Source: Mycoplasma sp. 2045 (GTDB lineage: Bacteria; Bacillota_I; Bacilli_A; Mycoplasmatales; Metamycoplasmataceae). Taken from it: DNA of 64,000 nucleotides. Numbering within the stretch: position 1 is the first letter of the stretch; each line of letters opens with the position of its first letter. Below, one piece after another: positions 32,623 to 43,409 of this stretch. The notes under the pieces are model-generated. The model was given only the letters and a program-made list of their open reading frames with translations, was not told where the DNA came from and did no database searches. Both the position numbers and the translations under genes were made by a program. Location: NCBI RefSeq assembly GCF_024582715.1, contig NZ_CP102083.1, forward strand, positions 558,001 through 622,000. The letters run 5' to 3'.

Positions 32623-33128
32623 TGAAAAAGAAAAACATTACAATGAACGCTTATTTCAAGCTTTATAGAGAAACAAAACTTAAGCTTATTGTGTATTCAG
32701 TTTTATATTATTTACTAAATGCATCAATAATCTTGTTTACACTTTTAAACGGTGTGATAGCAATTTTATTCCTTGCAGGAGCATCTTCTTATTATCCTGA
32801 TGGTATGACTAATCCGTACAAAAGTTTTTTAAACTTAAATAGTAACTACATTATCTTGTTAACAATTGTTAATGCAATAATCACTTTTACTTCAGGTATA
32901 TTATCATTCTTTGTTATTAATAAAAAAGCAATCTTTTATCAAACTAAAATTAAAGCAATTCAACTTGAACACCTTTTATACAAATCTAAATTACACATAT
33001 ATAAGGATTTAAATAATAAAGAAGCAAACTTTACATTATTTAAAAGAACAATGAGCATATTAGAAATAGACAGATATAAATCAAGCGATATTGAAAAAGA
33101 GGTTAATAATGGACAAAGACAAAACTAA
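32622..33128 (+). CDS. Small two-helix membrane protein 2 of 3 (168 aa)
   Basis: Basic start (MKKKNITMNAYFKLYRETKL), two transmembrane segments (about residues 25-50 and 75-100), and an amphipathic tail ending KEVNNGQRQN. GGAGG from the end of the upstream gene precedes the ATG by about 10 bp; start and stop share one base. Same topology as its neighbours but low identity. Confidence 0.75.
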   Translation: MKKKNITMNAYFKLYRETKLKLIVYSVLYYLLNASIILFTLLNGVIAILFLAGASSYYPDGMTNPYKSFLNLNSNYIILLTIVNAIITFTSGILSFFVINKKAIFYQTKIKAIQLEHLLYKSKLHIYKDLNNKEANFTLFKRTMSILEIDRYKSSDIEKEVNNGQRQN

Positions 33129-33522
33129 AGAACAAAAGAAAAACAAATTACAAATCAACAGCATTAATGATATTGATAAGGTCAAAAATAGAGTTTATTT
33201 TAAATACATTACAAGTAAAACTTTATTTACATTATTAAACGTTATTTCTATTTTCTTATCTGCTTCAATTATTGTTCTAAACTTATATTCAATTAGATTT
33301 AATATCTTGCCTGATAAAACAATGGACTTGTTTGTTGCGATTGCTTTATTCTCTATTATCATAACAATGCTTGTATCACTTCAAAGCTTCTTAGCTATAA
33401 CAAACAAGACAAATGAATATAAAGATAAGATTTCAAGAAATGTTGAATTCTTAAAAGAGTTTAAGGAACAAACTCAAATAACTGATAATGATATCGAAGT
33501 TATTAAGCAAATTATTGAGTAA
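33109..33522 (+). CDS. Small two-helix membrane protein 3 of 3 (137 aa)
   Basis: Starts MDKDKTKEQKKNKLQINSIN, has two transmembrane segments (about residues 37-62 and 73-98), and a C-terminal EFLKEFKEQTQITDNDIEVI helix. The ATG at 33109, inside the preceding gene, has AGAGG 5 bp before it, which decides against the TTG upstream. Overlaps protein 2 by 20 nt. Confidence 0.75.
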   Translation: MDKDKTKEQKKNKLQINSINDIDKVKNRVYFKYITSKTLFTLLNVISIFLSASIIVLNLYSIRFNILPDKTMDLFVAIALFSIIITMLVSLQSFLAITNKTNEYKDKISRNVEFLKEFKEQTQITDNDIEVIKQIIE

Positions 33523-33527
33523 AATGG

Positions 33528-33568
33528 ATGAATGAAACTGAATTAAAAAAGTTTCATTCATTTTTTTT
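33528..33568 (+). terminator. Terminator of the three-gene membrane operon
   Basis: ATGAATGAAACT/AGTTTCATTCAT, a 12-bp stem, is followed by seven or more Ts. Confidence 0.85.
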
Positions 33569-33590
33569 ATTTGCCTTGCACATAGGAATA

Positions 33591-33614
33591 AAAAAATCAT
33601 AGGTTGCCCTATGA
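33591..33614 (-). terminator. Terminator of rplKA
   Basis: On the minus strand TCATAGG-gcaa-CCTATGA is followed by TTTTTTT. Confidence 0.85.
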
Positions 33615-33626
33615 CTTATAAATTAA

Positions 33627-34322
33627 CTATTTTTCAATTTTAATTTTAACACTTGGTCCCATTGATGCTGAAACTGTTAAGTTTAACATATATGTTCCTT
33701 TAACAGCTGCAGGTTTTAATCTTTTAATTAATGAGATTAATGTTTGTGCATTTTCTACTAATGCTTCAGTTGACATACTTGCTTTTCCGATTAATGAGTG
33801 TACAATACCGGCTTTGTCTGTACGGTAGTTAGCTTTACCTTTTTTAAGTTCTTCAACAGCTTTTTCAGGTGTTGGAGTAACTGTACCTGTTTTAGGGTTT
33901 GGCATAAGACCTTTAGGTCCTAATTTTTTACCATATTTTCCTAATAAAGGCATCATAGCTGGGTCAGCTACCATAACATCGAAATCAAATTGATCTTCTT
34001 TAATTCTTTGTTCTAATGCTTGTGCATCAACAACAATATCTGCACCAGCTTCTTGTGCAGCTTTTTGTTTTTCAACATTGTTTGTAGCTACTAAAACTCT
34101 GATTGATTTACCTGTTCCGTTTGGAAGTAATACAGCTCCACGTAATTGTTGGTCTGCTTTACGAACGTCTAAGTTTAAGTTGAAAGCTAAATCGATTGAA
34201 GCGTCAAATTTTGCGTAAGAAGTTTTTTTAGCAAGCTCAATAGCTTCAGCTAAATCGTAAGCAACTGTTCTGTCAAATGCAGCTCTAGCAGCTTTTAAAT
34301 TTTTAGAAACTCTTTTAGCCAT
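33627..34322 (-). CDS. rplA: 50S ribosomal protein L1
   Basis: The 231-aa L1 stalk protein. Start MAKRVSKNLKAARAAFDR; conserved PAMMPLLGKYGKKLGPKGLM and the C-terminal GTYMLNLTVSASMGPSVKI are diagnostic. It follows rplK by 2 bp. L1 often represses its own operon by binding the mRNA leader; see the leader hairpin note. Confidence 0.97.
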   Translation of the reverse strand: MAKRVSKNLKAARAAFDRTVAYDLAEAIELAKKTSYAKFDASIDLAFNLNLDVRKADQQLRGAVLLPNGTGKSIRVLVATNNVEKQKAAQEAGADIVVDAQALEQRIKEDQFDFDVMVADPAMMPLLGKYGKKLGPKGLMPNPKTGTVTPTPEKAVEELKKGKANYRTDKAGIVHSLIGKASMSTEALVENAQTLISLIKRLKPAAVKGTYMLNLTVSASMGPSVKIKIEK

Positions 34323-34324
34323 AA

Positions 34325-34918
34325 TTATTCTGCTCCTTCTTCTTTGTCGTGTTCGTGTGAAATAACGTTAACTTCGATTCTTTCACCTTTTGTTGCAACA
34401 AGTTCTTCAGCTTCTTTGTTTAATTCAGCTTCTCTAGCTTCAGCTTTTGCTTCTGCTTTAGCTGCAGCAGCAGCTTCTTTTTTAGCTTTAAAAATGTCGT
34501 CGTATCCTTCTACTAAAACACCCATTTGTTTAGCTGTACCAGCAATTGTAGCCATAGCAGCGTAAACATCATCTGTGTTTAAGTCAGGTAATTTGTATTC
34601 AGCGATTTCTCTTAATTGGTCTTTTGAGATTGTAGCAACGATTGTTGTTTTAGCGTTTGAAGCACCTGATTGAATTTTTGCAGCTTGCTTAATTTTGTAT
34701 GAAGCAGGAGCTGTGAATAATTTGAATTCGAATGATTTGTCTTTGTAAACTGTAATTTGTACTGGAACTGGTTCGTCCCCTCTATCTCTTGTAGCATCGT
34801 TAAAAGCTTTTGTAAATTCTGGCATGTTAACACCAACTCCAGCAAGAGCTGGACCTGGTTTAGCTTTACCAGCAGGGAATTGCAACTTAGCAATACGTTG
34901 AATTTCTTTTTTTGCCAT
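34325..34918 (-). CDS. rplK: 50S ribosomal protein L11 with charged C-terminal extension
   Basis: The 197-aa L11 has a normal core of about 140 residues (IAKLQFPAGKAKPGPALAGVG, GVNMPEFTKAFN, then FEFKLFTAPASYKIKQAAKI). It is followed by an extra Ala/Glu/Lys-rich helical tail of about 55 residues ending in an acidic HEHDKEEGAE. The core is the GTPase-centre protein. The tail is unusual; its function is unknown. Confidence 0.96.
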   Translation of the reverse strand: MAKKEIQRIAKLQFPAGKAKPGPALAGVGVNMPEFTKAFNDATRDRGDEPVPVQITVYKDKSFEFKLFTAPASYKIKQAAKIQSGASNAKTTIVATISKDQLREIAEYKLPDLNTDDVYAAMATIAGTAKQMGVLVEGYDDIFKAKKEAAAAAKAEAKAEAREAELNKEAEELVATKGERIEVNVISHEHDKEEGAE

Positions 34919-35000
34919 AAACTCTGTATCCTTTCGATATGGTGGTCAAACGATATTTTTTATATCTCCCACATTAATTTGGCAATATTGTGTATATTGC
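34919..35000 (-). promoter_or_regulatory. rplK leader with hairpins, possible L1 autoregulation site
   Basis: The leader, from the promoter at 35007 to the ATG, contains GCAATAT-acaca-ATATTGC at the 5' end and GATAT-aaaaa-ATATC nearer the gene. L1-binding leaders are known in other bacteria; this one is only a candidate. Confidence 0.35.
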
Positions 35001-35006
35001 TTTTTT

Positions 35007-35012
35007 ATTATA
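35007..35012 (-). promoter_or_regulatory. Promoter -10 box for rplK
   Basis: TATAAT on the minus strand, directly after the terminator of the upstream gene. Confidence 0.45.
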
Positions 35013-35042
35013 ATAAAAAAAATCATTTTTGATAATGATTTT
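35013..35042 (-). terminator. Terminator after the 341-aa gene
   Basis: On the minus strand AAAATCATT/AATGATTTT is followed by TTTTATT. Confidence 0.7.
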
Positions 35043-35083
35043 AAAGTGATTGATTTTTAGACTTTTAGCACTGTGTGTATGGC

Positions 35084-36109
35084 TTAAATGTTTTTAATTT
35101 TATCTCTTAGATTCTGTGTTTTTTTAGAAAGATTTTCATAATCATCTGATAGACGTTCTAAATATTTTTTAATGTTTTCTCCATTAAATTCTGCTTCATT
35201 AACTAATTCAATTGCTTTCTCAAGTCATCTTAAGTTTTTCTTAAGAATTTCTAATAAGTCGTCATTTGCAATTGATTTAGAAATTTTATCTAGTATTACA
35301 ATGTTATCAATTTGTCTAAATAAATTAATTTTATTGAATGTCTGCATTCTTTTTTTATCAACTGTTTTTAATTCAGTTGTTATCACATTTTTAGCTTTTA
35401 TCCTATGATTAAGAGTTTTTGGATTTTTGTAAATAAAATCAATTCGCTGAATATCATCTGAATTATAAATTCTTAATTCATTTAATATTGTTGTAATTTC
35501 TGCATTATTAAGAAAATTCATATTCTTTTTCTTATATTGCGCTTCAAAGAGAGCGAAACCAACTAAAGAGGCAATTAAGCCAGGATCTGACTCGTCAGTA
35601 ATCTTGCGAATTGATTTTTTCTTAAGAATTTCTATTGTATTTTTAAAGTAGATTTTATCTTCGTAACCTTTAGACATTCACTTTAATGAAATTTCTTGTT
35701 TAGATGTAAATTTATCCTTAAAAATATTTGCATTATGACAAATTGTTTGGTTGCCTAAAACCGTTTTTATGATTGTATTTTCTAAAACGGGATTCCAGCC
35801 ATAAAACACAAACTTCTCATTAATATTATTAACAGTTAAATCTTTAACCTTCATTCCATTTAATTTAGCTATATCAGCTAACAATTTAATTCTGAATTTT
35901 TTGAAGTATTCTTTTTTGTCATAATTTCTAAAGTTAATAACATTTGTTTTTATTTGTATTTCTTGGTTTTTATCATTATTTGGATATTTCCCAATTGTAT
36001 ATGCAAACGGAATTGAATGAAACTTCGATGTCTTTAATTCATCATAAATAAGGGCGTGTCTTCTATCTATTGCTTCGAAGTCAATGTATATTTCTATTTT
36101 CTTATTCAT
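35084..36109 (-). CDS. Hypothetical protein, possibly DUF2779-like nuclease (341 aa)
   Basis: The N-terminus reads MNKKIEIYIDFEAIDRR and then IPFAYTIGKYP. This resembles the start of DUF2779-type proteins, which have a DEDD exonuclease-like fold (Asp-Phe-Glu as first metal ligands). A segment ICHNANIFKDKF follows, like the asparagine strand of that fold. The second half is helical and charged, without other recognisable motifs. Frame continues through the TGA at 35678. It overlaps the end of tpiA's operon: AGGTAA and the ATG sit 3 bp past the tpiA stop. Weak family assignment. Confidence 0.5.
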
Positions 36110-36111
36110 TT

Positions 36112-36849
36112 TTACCTAGTTTTTAAAGCGTGCTTAATTACTTCGATAAAGTTATCTAATTGCAATGATGCCTTACCAACTAAAAATCCATTGATATTTG
36201 GTTGTGCACATAATTGTTCAATATTTTGACTTGTAACACTTCCTCCATATTGAACAATAACTTTGTTATCTAGCAATTGCGAAATGAAGCCACAAATTTC
36301 ATTTGCAAATTCAGGAGTAGCTGAATGACCTGTTCCTGTAGCTCAAATCGGCTCATAAGCAATGATGAATTTATCTAAATCAAGACCTTTAGTTGTTTCT
36401 AAAACTTGTTGCTTAATAATTTCTTTAGTTTTATTGTTTTGATAATCTTCTAAACTTTCACCAACACAAATTAAAGGTGTAATCCCGTGTTCAATAGCAA
36501 TTTTGGCCTTAACATTAACTCTTTCATTAGTTTCAAAGTGATGTAATCTTCTTTCGTTGTGTCCTAAAATAACGTATCTAACGTTTAAATCATTTAGCAT
36601 AAGAGCACTAACTTCACCTGTGAATGCACCGAATTGATGAATAGACATATTTTGAGCAACTGGTAGTACAAATTTACTTATAGCACTTGTGAATGCAGGT
36701 AAACTTGGATAAGGCGCTGCAATTCCAACTTTAATGCTTTTAGGAATGTTTAATTCTTTGAACGATAAAACTAAATCATCTAAATAACTCAATGTTTGAG
36801 TGTAAGTTTTATTCATTTTTCAGTTTCCGATTATTAAAAAATCTTTCAT
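36112..36849 (-). CDS. tpiA: Triosephosphate isomerase
   Basis: The 245-aa glycolytic TIM barrel interconverts dihydroxyacetone phosphate and glyceraldehyde-3-phosphate. N-terminal IGNWKMNKT carries the active-site Asn and Lys, ILGHNERR the catalytic His, and IIAYEPIWATGTG the catalytic Glu. VQYGGSVTSQN is the phosphate-binding loop. The start MKDFLIIGNWKMNK reads across a TGA. It is followed 2 bp later by the 341-aa gene. Confidence 0.97.
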
Positions 36850-36896
36850 ATTTACCTCTTTTATTTATTTTATTTTATTTAAAGAAAATAAAAAGA

Positions 36897-36919
36897 AATC
36901 AATAATTAAATTATTGATT
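36897..36919 (-). terminator. Terminator of obg
   Basis: AATCAATAA/TTATTGATT followed by a T-rich tract on the minus strand; overlaps the stop codon. Confidence 0.75.
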
Positions 36920-38183
36920 ACTCTTCATCTGTTCATTCAAATTGGAAACCGTAAATAGAAACAGTGTCACCATATTTAACACCTTTTCTAATTAACTCTT
37001 CTCAAACACCCATTTTCTTTAAGATATTGTTAAATCTAACAAGGTTGTCAAATGTATTAATTGGAATACGGTTGTATAATTCTTCAACTTTTTTACCTGA
37101 AACTTCGTAGTATCCGTGATATGGATTTGTAACAACAAAATCAGGTTCATACTCAATAACTTTTTCCTCTTCTTCTTTTTCTTCAATTGGTTGAGCTTTG
37201 TTATTGATAATTAAGTCTCATAATTTAGCTTTAACTTCTTCTAAGTTTTCACGTTTGATTGCAGAAATTGAAACAACTTCAACATCCGGATATTTAGCTT
37301 TGAATTCTTTTAAGTGTGCTTTGAAAGCTGGTAAATCTTCTTTGTTAGCAATTACTAATTGTGGCTTTTGCTCTAGTTTTAAATTGTATGACTTAAGTTC
37401 ATTGTTAATAACTTCATAATCTTCAACAGGATTTTTTTCTTCTGAACCAAAGTCAATAATGTGAGCTATAACTCTACAACGTTCAATGTGTTTTAAGAAT
37501 TGAATTCCTAAACCTTTACCTAATGCAGCGCCTTTAATTAACCCAGGTAAGTCAGCAACTGTAAATGAATCGTCAAAATATTTAACCATTCCTAATTGTG
37601 GCACAAGAGTTGTAAATTCGTATTCAGCAACTTTAGCTTTTGCATTTGAAACAGCATTTAAGAATGTTGATTTTCCTGCTGATGGCTTACCTACTACACC
37701 AACATCTGAAAGAATTTTTAACACAATGTGTGCTTCAAATTTTTCTCCAGGTAATCCATTTTCAGAAATTCTTGGAGCTGTATTTTTAGCTGTTTTGAAT
37801 TTAGTGTTACCTCTACCACCTTTACCACCAGAAGCTATTAAATACGGCTTGTGTGGTTCAATAATATCAGCAACTAAACGTTTACCATCATAAACCAATG
37901 TCCCAACAGGCACCTTAACGTATGTGTCTTCTGCATTGGCTCCATAAAGGTTTTTAGGACCACCTTTAACTCCATCTTTTGCAACAATACGTTTGTTTTG
38001 GTAGAAAGTTAAAAGAGTATTTTTACCTAAGTCACCTACAAAGTAAACATTTCCTCCTCTTCCTCCATCTCCACCGTCTGGACCACCTTTATCAACGTGT
38101 GCTTCTCTACGGAATGAAACCATACCATTTCCACCACGTCCAGCTTGAATTGATACATAAACTTCATCTATAAATTTAGCCAT
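36918..38183 (-). CDS. obg: GTPase Obg/CgtA
   Basis: The 421-aa ribosome-assembly GTPase. The Gly-rich Obg domain begins MAKFIDEVYVSIQAGRGGNG and has FRREAHVDKGGPDGGDGGRG. The G domain has G1 GKPSAGKST, switch II DLPGLIKGAALGKGLG and G4 ANKED, with G5 ISA. A C-terminal OCT domain follows (YEVSGKKVEELYNRI to QFEWTDEE). The stem for the terminator overlaps the stop codon. Acts in late 50S assembly (family knowledge). Confidence 0.97.
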
Positions 38184-38271
38184 ATTTCCCTCCTTTATGG
38201 CAATTAATTTAAATTAATGTAATTATATTCTAAAAATATAATTAAGTTATGCAAATGCATTTGTTTTTGTT

Positions 38272-38298
38272 AAAAAACAAACTCACGTTTGTGAGTTT
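38272..38298 (-). terminator. Terminator of secDF
   Basis: AAACTCAC-aaac-GTGAGTTT is followed by a T-run on the minus strand. Confidence 0.85.
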
Positions 38299-38304
38299 GA
38301 AATT

Positions 38305-40902
38305 TTAAAGATAATCATTTACTCCAGCGAATGTTTGCTCATCTGGATGGTTAACATTTCAGTAACCTGTATCAATTCTCTTTTGAATTTTTCTTTGTTT
38401 GTGTCCTTCTAACATTGCTCATACTCAAGAACAAATGAAGATTGATGAGTAAACTCCGATTGAAATTCCAAATAACATAACAATGTTAAATGACATATTT
38501 GTAGCATTGTTAAAGCATAATAGAACTAAAATAGCTAGAATTGTTGTTCCTGATGTATATAAACTTCTCTTGAATGTTTGTACAATTGAGTGGTTAACAA
38601 TTGACTTGATATCATCTTTTTTAAGAATTTTTCCATTGAATTTAGTTTTAATTGTTTCACGTATCTTATCAAATGTAACAACAGTATCATTGATACTTAA
38701 ACCTAAAATTGATAACATAGCTGCAACTATGATTGTTGAAACTTGTAATCTTGTAATTACAATGAAAGCAATAACCATTAAGAAGTCGTGAACTAAACCA
38801 ATAATTGCTGCAATTGAGTAAGTTCATGACATTCTGAATAATAAGTAAACAATAATTCCAACAAAGCTAATTACAGTAGCTAAAACTGCATTTAATACTA
38901 ATTTGTTAGCTTCACTTGTTGAAATTGTGTAACTAATAATTTCAACGTTTGCATTATTACTTAAAATATCAGCTCTAATTTTTTCAACAACATCTGCCGA
39001 TAATGATTGACTTGCTTTAATCATTACAACATATTCATTTCCTGAAGCACTCGCTTTTGAGAATGAAACTATTTGGTCAACATTTTCAATATTGTATTTT
39101 GCAGCATTATCTGCAATTACTTTTTTAATAGATTCAGCATCTTCTAATGTAATAGCAGAACCAATTGATGGTTGAACAGTTATATTTGTTCCTCCGGCAA
39201 ATTCAAGTGATTTATTAAATCCTCCTCAAATATTGTTTTCAGATGCTGAAAGTGAAATGAACACAATCAATCCAATAAGAACAAATATCACAGAACCAAG
39301 TGCAAATCATTTTGATTGTTTCAAGTAATCAAAGTTTTCAATCATTGCACCAAGCTTAGTTTTATGGTTAATGTATCTTTTTCTGATACCTAACATATAA
39401 AGTTTGTCATTGAACATACCTGTTCCAACTAACATTGACGCTAAAAATCTTGAAAAGACTAACATAATTAACAATGTACATAAAACAGATAATACAAGTG
39501 TAATACTGAATCCTTTCACATCTTTTGTACCAAAGTAGAATAGGATAAATCCAACAATTAAAGTTGTAACGTTTGCATCGATAATTGATGACATACTTAG
39601 CTTATTAGCATTCCTGAATGACTTCTTCAGCGAGTCTCCTGTGTAAACTTGCTGTTTTAGTCTTTCAAAAGTAATAACGTTTGCATCAACACTAATACCA
39701 ATTCCAATAATCAAGGCAGCTAATGTAGCCGGTGAATATTCTCCTCTTAATACTGTGAAGATTAGTAATGTTAAGAAAATATAAAGAGCAATTGAGATTG
39801 TTGATAATGCACCAAGTAATCCATAGTTAACTAACATAAATATTGAAATTAAACTGAAGATAACAATTCCAGCAATCATTGCATAGTTAAATGATGAATT
39901 ATTTAAATCAGGTTGCACATAAACATTTGATAATACTTCTAACTCATAATCACTTAAACCAAAGTTAATTTGGTTAGCTAAGTGTTGTGCTTCTTGAGCT
40001 GTGAAATTACCTGATATTTGTACGCTTTCACCATTTAATGGCTCATTAACTGAAGCGTTTGAAATCATATAAGCAGTTGCATTAAATTCAAACTCTTTTA
40101 AAGCATTTTCAACTCTTCTAGGGTAACCGGTTGAATTATCAATTGAGTAAGCTTGGTTTGTAACGTGAATAAAGTTTCATAAATTATGTCCTGATTGATC
40201 TCAATCTTCAGGGAACTCATTTTGTGCAATTGATAATAATTTTTCAATATTTAATCACATTAAAACACGTTTGTCTTGTTGACTTGAAACATATTCAGTT
40301 GCTTTTGTTCATTCAACTTGGCTATCTGGTCTAAGTTTTAGACTAACTGAGTTCTTACCATTTGATGTATTTGCTTGTGATGTTGCAGAATCTTGTAAAA
40401 ATGGTGGAATTCATTTTGAAGCAGGTATATCTGTAGTAGAACCATCCACTCCAATAGGCTCACCAACTTTAAATGAACCTTCATAGAATAATGGTCTTAA
40501 CTGTCCATCAGTAATTGTTAATAATGGTTTATCAACAATTTCATTTTGGAAAAGAATTCTCTCTGAATCGGTTAATTGACCTGATTTAGTGATTCTTATT
40601 TTTCCATCACCTTCAGAACTAACTGTAATTCCATTTAAACCGGTACTATTAAGTCTGTTATATAACGATGTGTTAACAAGATTTGTAAGTTGATTGTCTG
40701 CGTTCTTTTTATCTTTTTGAACTTGGACTAAAACTTCAATTCCTCCACCATACTCAATAGATTTATTTACATTTTTACCAATGTAAAATAAACTACCAAA
40801 AACAATGGCTAAGATTGTTGAAATAATTGTGATAGTGCTTATCACAATTCTCTTTCAATTGCTTAACTTAAAAAATTTTGATATTCTGCTTCTTAATTTC
40901 AT
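38305..40902 (-). CDS. secDF: Protein translocase subunit SecDF (fused)
   Basis: 865 aa, SecD and SecF in one polypeptide. SecD part: first TM helix at about residues 19-40, a large extracytoplasmic domain (about 45-400), then a five-helix block with NYGLLGALSTISIALYIFL and the conserved ALIIGIGISVDANVITFERL. SecF part: TM helix, a short loop with LEFAGGTNITV, and the second helix block with SILGLSINDTVVTFDKIRE. It uses proton motive force to help pull proteins through SecYEG. Many TGA codons read as Trp. The start at 40902 was chosen because it leads directly into the first helix. Confidence 0.95.
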
Positions 40903-40967
40903 AATTAGTATTAATTCTACCAAAAATATGGTTTATTTTTTATCTATAAGATAAAAAGAAATTAAAA

Positions 40968-41924
40968 CTAAATTGACAAGTTTTGTCTTAGTAAATAATC
41001 TATTCCTAAAGATGTTATTTTTCTTCCTCTAGAAGTTTTTTGCACTAATTTTAAGAGCAATAAGATTGGTTCTATTTCATTGACTATATCGTATTTGTTA
41101 TGTAAGGTTAAACCGACAATAGTGTCTAATGAAACTGATTTTTCTTCAAATCCATCTTTTAAAATTTGAAGATATTCAATATGATCCTTTGTTAAACCAT
41201 ATTCATATAGGTCAAGATATTTAAAAGTTTTCTTAATAATTTGCTTTGTAATTTCACCTTTTTCTGAAGAAAGTGCAAAGTCTAAAACTCTATAAATTAA
41301 GTGATTTGCTAACCTAGGCGTATTTCTTGAATAGGAAGCAATGTACTTAATTAGTTCGTCATCTAAATTTAAGTTTAACTTTGAACAAGTGATTTTTAAG
41401 ATTTTGCAAATATCTTTTAATGTGTAATTAACTAATCTTCCAATGTAACCAAACCTATCTTTAAGAGGTTGTGAAATTTCATTGAATTTTGTAGTTGCTC
41501 CAATTAATGTGAATGGTTTTAATTTCATTCTGATCGGCCTAGAATTTCCATCTACACCTATGATTAAGTCAAAAACAAAATCTTCCATTGCACCATAAAG
41601 AAATTCAACAACATTTTTGTTAATGCTGTGAATTTCATCAATAAACACAATATCATTTTCATTTACAACTGATAAAACACTAATTAAATCAGCTTTCTTT
41701 TCAATGTTTGTGCCTTGTACAAAGTGAATTTTGCTTCCTTTTTGGTTAGCTATGATAGTTGCTAAAGTTGTTTTGCCCATACCAGGCATTCCATAAAATA
41801 AAATGTGATCTAAAGGTTTATTTTGAACTTTAGAACTCTGTATCATTGCTAAAAGTGTTTGTTTTAATTTATCTTGACCAATGAATTTTTCAAAACTACG
41901 CGGTCTTAAATCTATTGTCTTCAT
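40968..41924 (-). CDS. ruvB: Holliday junction ATP-dependent helicase RuvB
   Basis: The 318-aa AAA+ motor drives branch migration at recombination junctions. N-terminal LRPRSFEKFIGQDKLKQTL; Walker A YGMPGMGKTT; Walker B IVFIDEIHSI; sensor IGATTKFNEIS; arginine finger in PLKDRFGYIGRL. A winged-helix C-terminus has TSLGIDYLLRQNLS. It starts 29 nt inside the end of ruvA, so the two are translationally coupled. Confidence 0.96.
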   Translation of the reverse strand: MKTIDLRPRSFEKFIGQDKLKQTLLAMIQSSKVQNKPLDHILFYGMPGMGKTTLATIIANQKGSKIHFVQGTNIEKKADLISVLSVVNENDIVFIDEIHSINKNVVEFLYGAMEDFVFDLIIGVDGNSRPIRMKLKPFTLIGATTKFNEISQPLKDRFGYIGRLVNYTLKDICKILKITCSKLNLNLDDELIKYIASYSRNTPRLANHLIYRVLDFALSSEKGEITKQIIKKTFKYLDLYEYGLTKDHIEYLQILKDGFEEKSVSLDTIVGLTLHNKYDIVNEIEPILLLLKLVQKTSRGRKITSLGIDYLLRQNLSI

Positions 41925-42498
41925 CTTTTTGAGTCGCTATAAATTTAATGCTTTCTTCTACCATATCTTCGAGCGATTGATTTAATTTAACATTTTTAAC
42001 TGCACTTTCAATTTGACCTTTAGTAAATCCTAAAACTAATAATGATTTATATAACTCGTCTTTCAGTTGTAGTTTTTCAGCTTTTTTAGCATCTCCATTT
42101 GTTAATATTTTTGCTCATTTGTTTCCTAATTCAAAACAAATTAAGTTAGCCATTCTTTCAGTAACAAATGGAATTGACGCTAATTCTTCAGCTTTGTGAT
42201 CAACTATTAAGCGAGCTACATATTCTCATCCTTTTTCAAGAATGCTCATTGCAATTTTAGCCCCTACTTTTTCTATACCAATAAGGTCGATAAATAATAA
42301 CCTTTCTTTAAATTCTTTGAACCCATAAGTGTGTGTCATATAATCTGTTCTGTATTCAAATAAATATAGTTTTGTCTTTTGTCCAACTTCTCATCTTTTG
42401 TCGTCAGCAACAGTTACTATGTATCCATCTCCTTTTGATTCTAAAATAATGTTTGATTTGTTTTTATAAACTATTTCTCCGATTGAATATAATTTCAT
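41896..42498 (-). CDS. ruvA: Holliday junction branch migration protein RuvA
   Basis: The 200-aa tetrameric junction binder. N-terminal OB fold (MKLYSIGEIVYKNKSNIILE), helix-hairpin-helix region (FIDLIGIEKVGAKIAMSIL) and a C-terminal UBA-like domain that contacts RuvB. TGA codons are read as Trp. GGAGGA lies 7 bp before the ATG. Overlaps ruvB by 29 nt. No RuvC gene is in the window. Confidence 0.92.
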
Positions 42499-42541
42499 TT
42501 TTTGTCCTCCACTTATTTAGTAAAAACTCTCAAAAATGAAC

Positions 42542-42566
42542 AAAAAAAGAACAGTTACCTGTTCTA
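42542..42566 (-). terminator. Terminator of rpmF
   Basis: AGAACAG-gtaa-CTGTTCT is followed by TTTTTTT on the minus strand. Confidence 0.85.
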
Positions 42567-42588
42567 GTTTATAAATTTAATTAAATTA

Positions 42589-42789
42589 TTAGTTGTTACG
42601 ATCTAATAAAGCTTTGTACCCTTGTACTTTTTTACCTTTATAAAATCCACAGAATTTACATACAACATGTTGTTCAATTTTGTTTGAACATTGCTTGCAA
42701 TTTACAAGGTTAGGTAATTCTAATGCTGAATGACTGTTTCTTTTGTGTTTACGTTGTTTTGACGTTTTACGTTTTGGAACAATGGCCAT
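42589..42789 (-). CDS. rpmF: 50S ribosomal protein L32
   Basis: The 66-aa basic protein MAIVPKRKTSKQRKHKRNSH has a CKQCSN...CKFCGFYKG zinc ribbon, so this is a zinc-binding version. AAGGAGG precedes the ATG. Confidence 0.96.
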   Translation of the reverse strand: MAIVPKRKTSKQRKHKRNSHSALELPNLVNCKQCSNKIEQHVVCKFCGFYKGKKVQGYKALLDRNN

Positions 42790-42929
42790 TGTTACCTCCT
42801 TTTTAATATTTTGACTAGTCTAAAAGCTTTTATATTATAGTATAAAAGGTAAAAAATAATAGTCCATTTTTAGATTTTTTAGTTATATTTTCCAATGTAA
42901 AAAAAATAAGTAGCAAACGCTACTTTTAA

Positions 42930-43409
42930 TTATTTGATAAGTGAAACTTCTGTTGGAGAATCTAATTTTTGAACCACTTGATCAAGTGTGATTAATTCTT
43001 TTTTCAATAGCACTGATGTAACGATTGGAAGAATTCCTGCACATAATAAACCTATAATTTGTAAAATCATATGTTTTCTAAATAGTGATGCATATTTTGA
43101 ATCTAATTTTCCATTTGCAATTAATGCAAAAATAGATTTTCTAATATCAAACATAAATACTATGCAAATTACATTAAGAATTCCAAATATAAGCATCAAT
43201 GTTACTAATCATCATTGGGACATAAGTGCACCCAAATCTAAAAGTGAAATTACAGCATTTGATGAAGTAGTTGATTTTTTGCAATTTGTAAGTGCCATTA
43301 AAAATACAAAGTATGAAAAACCTGAAATAAGCACAAATATAGAAATAACTAAAATTGCTATGTTGAATTTAGCTAATTTCGGCTTGAGTTCTTTAATAAT
43401 ACTTAACAT
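42930..43409 (-). CDS. Hypothetical membrane protein (159 aa)
   Basis: Not recognised. Four hydrophobic segments (about residues 15-42, 66-86, 98-112 and 118-140) with short loops. The frame reads across TGA (Trp Trp near residue 66). AAAGGA precedes the ATG. It stands between rpmF and divergent tmcAL. Confidence 0.75.

Noticed and set aside
34344-34565. Open frame on the plus strand opposite rplK
   Set aside because: It is the Ala/Ser-rich reverse image of the rplK C-terminal tail, with no ribosome-binding site.
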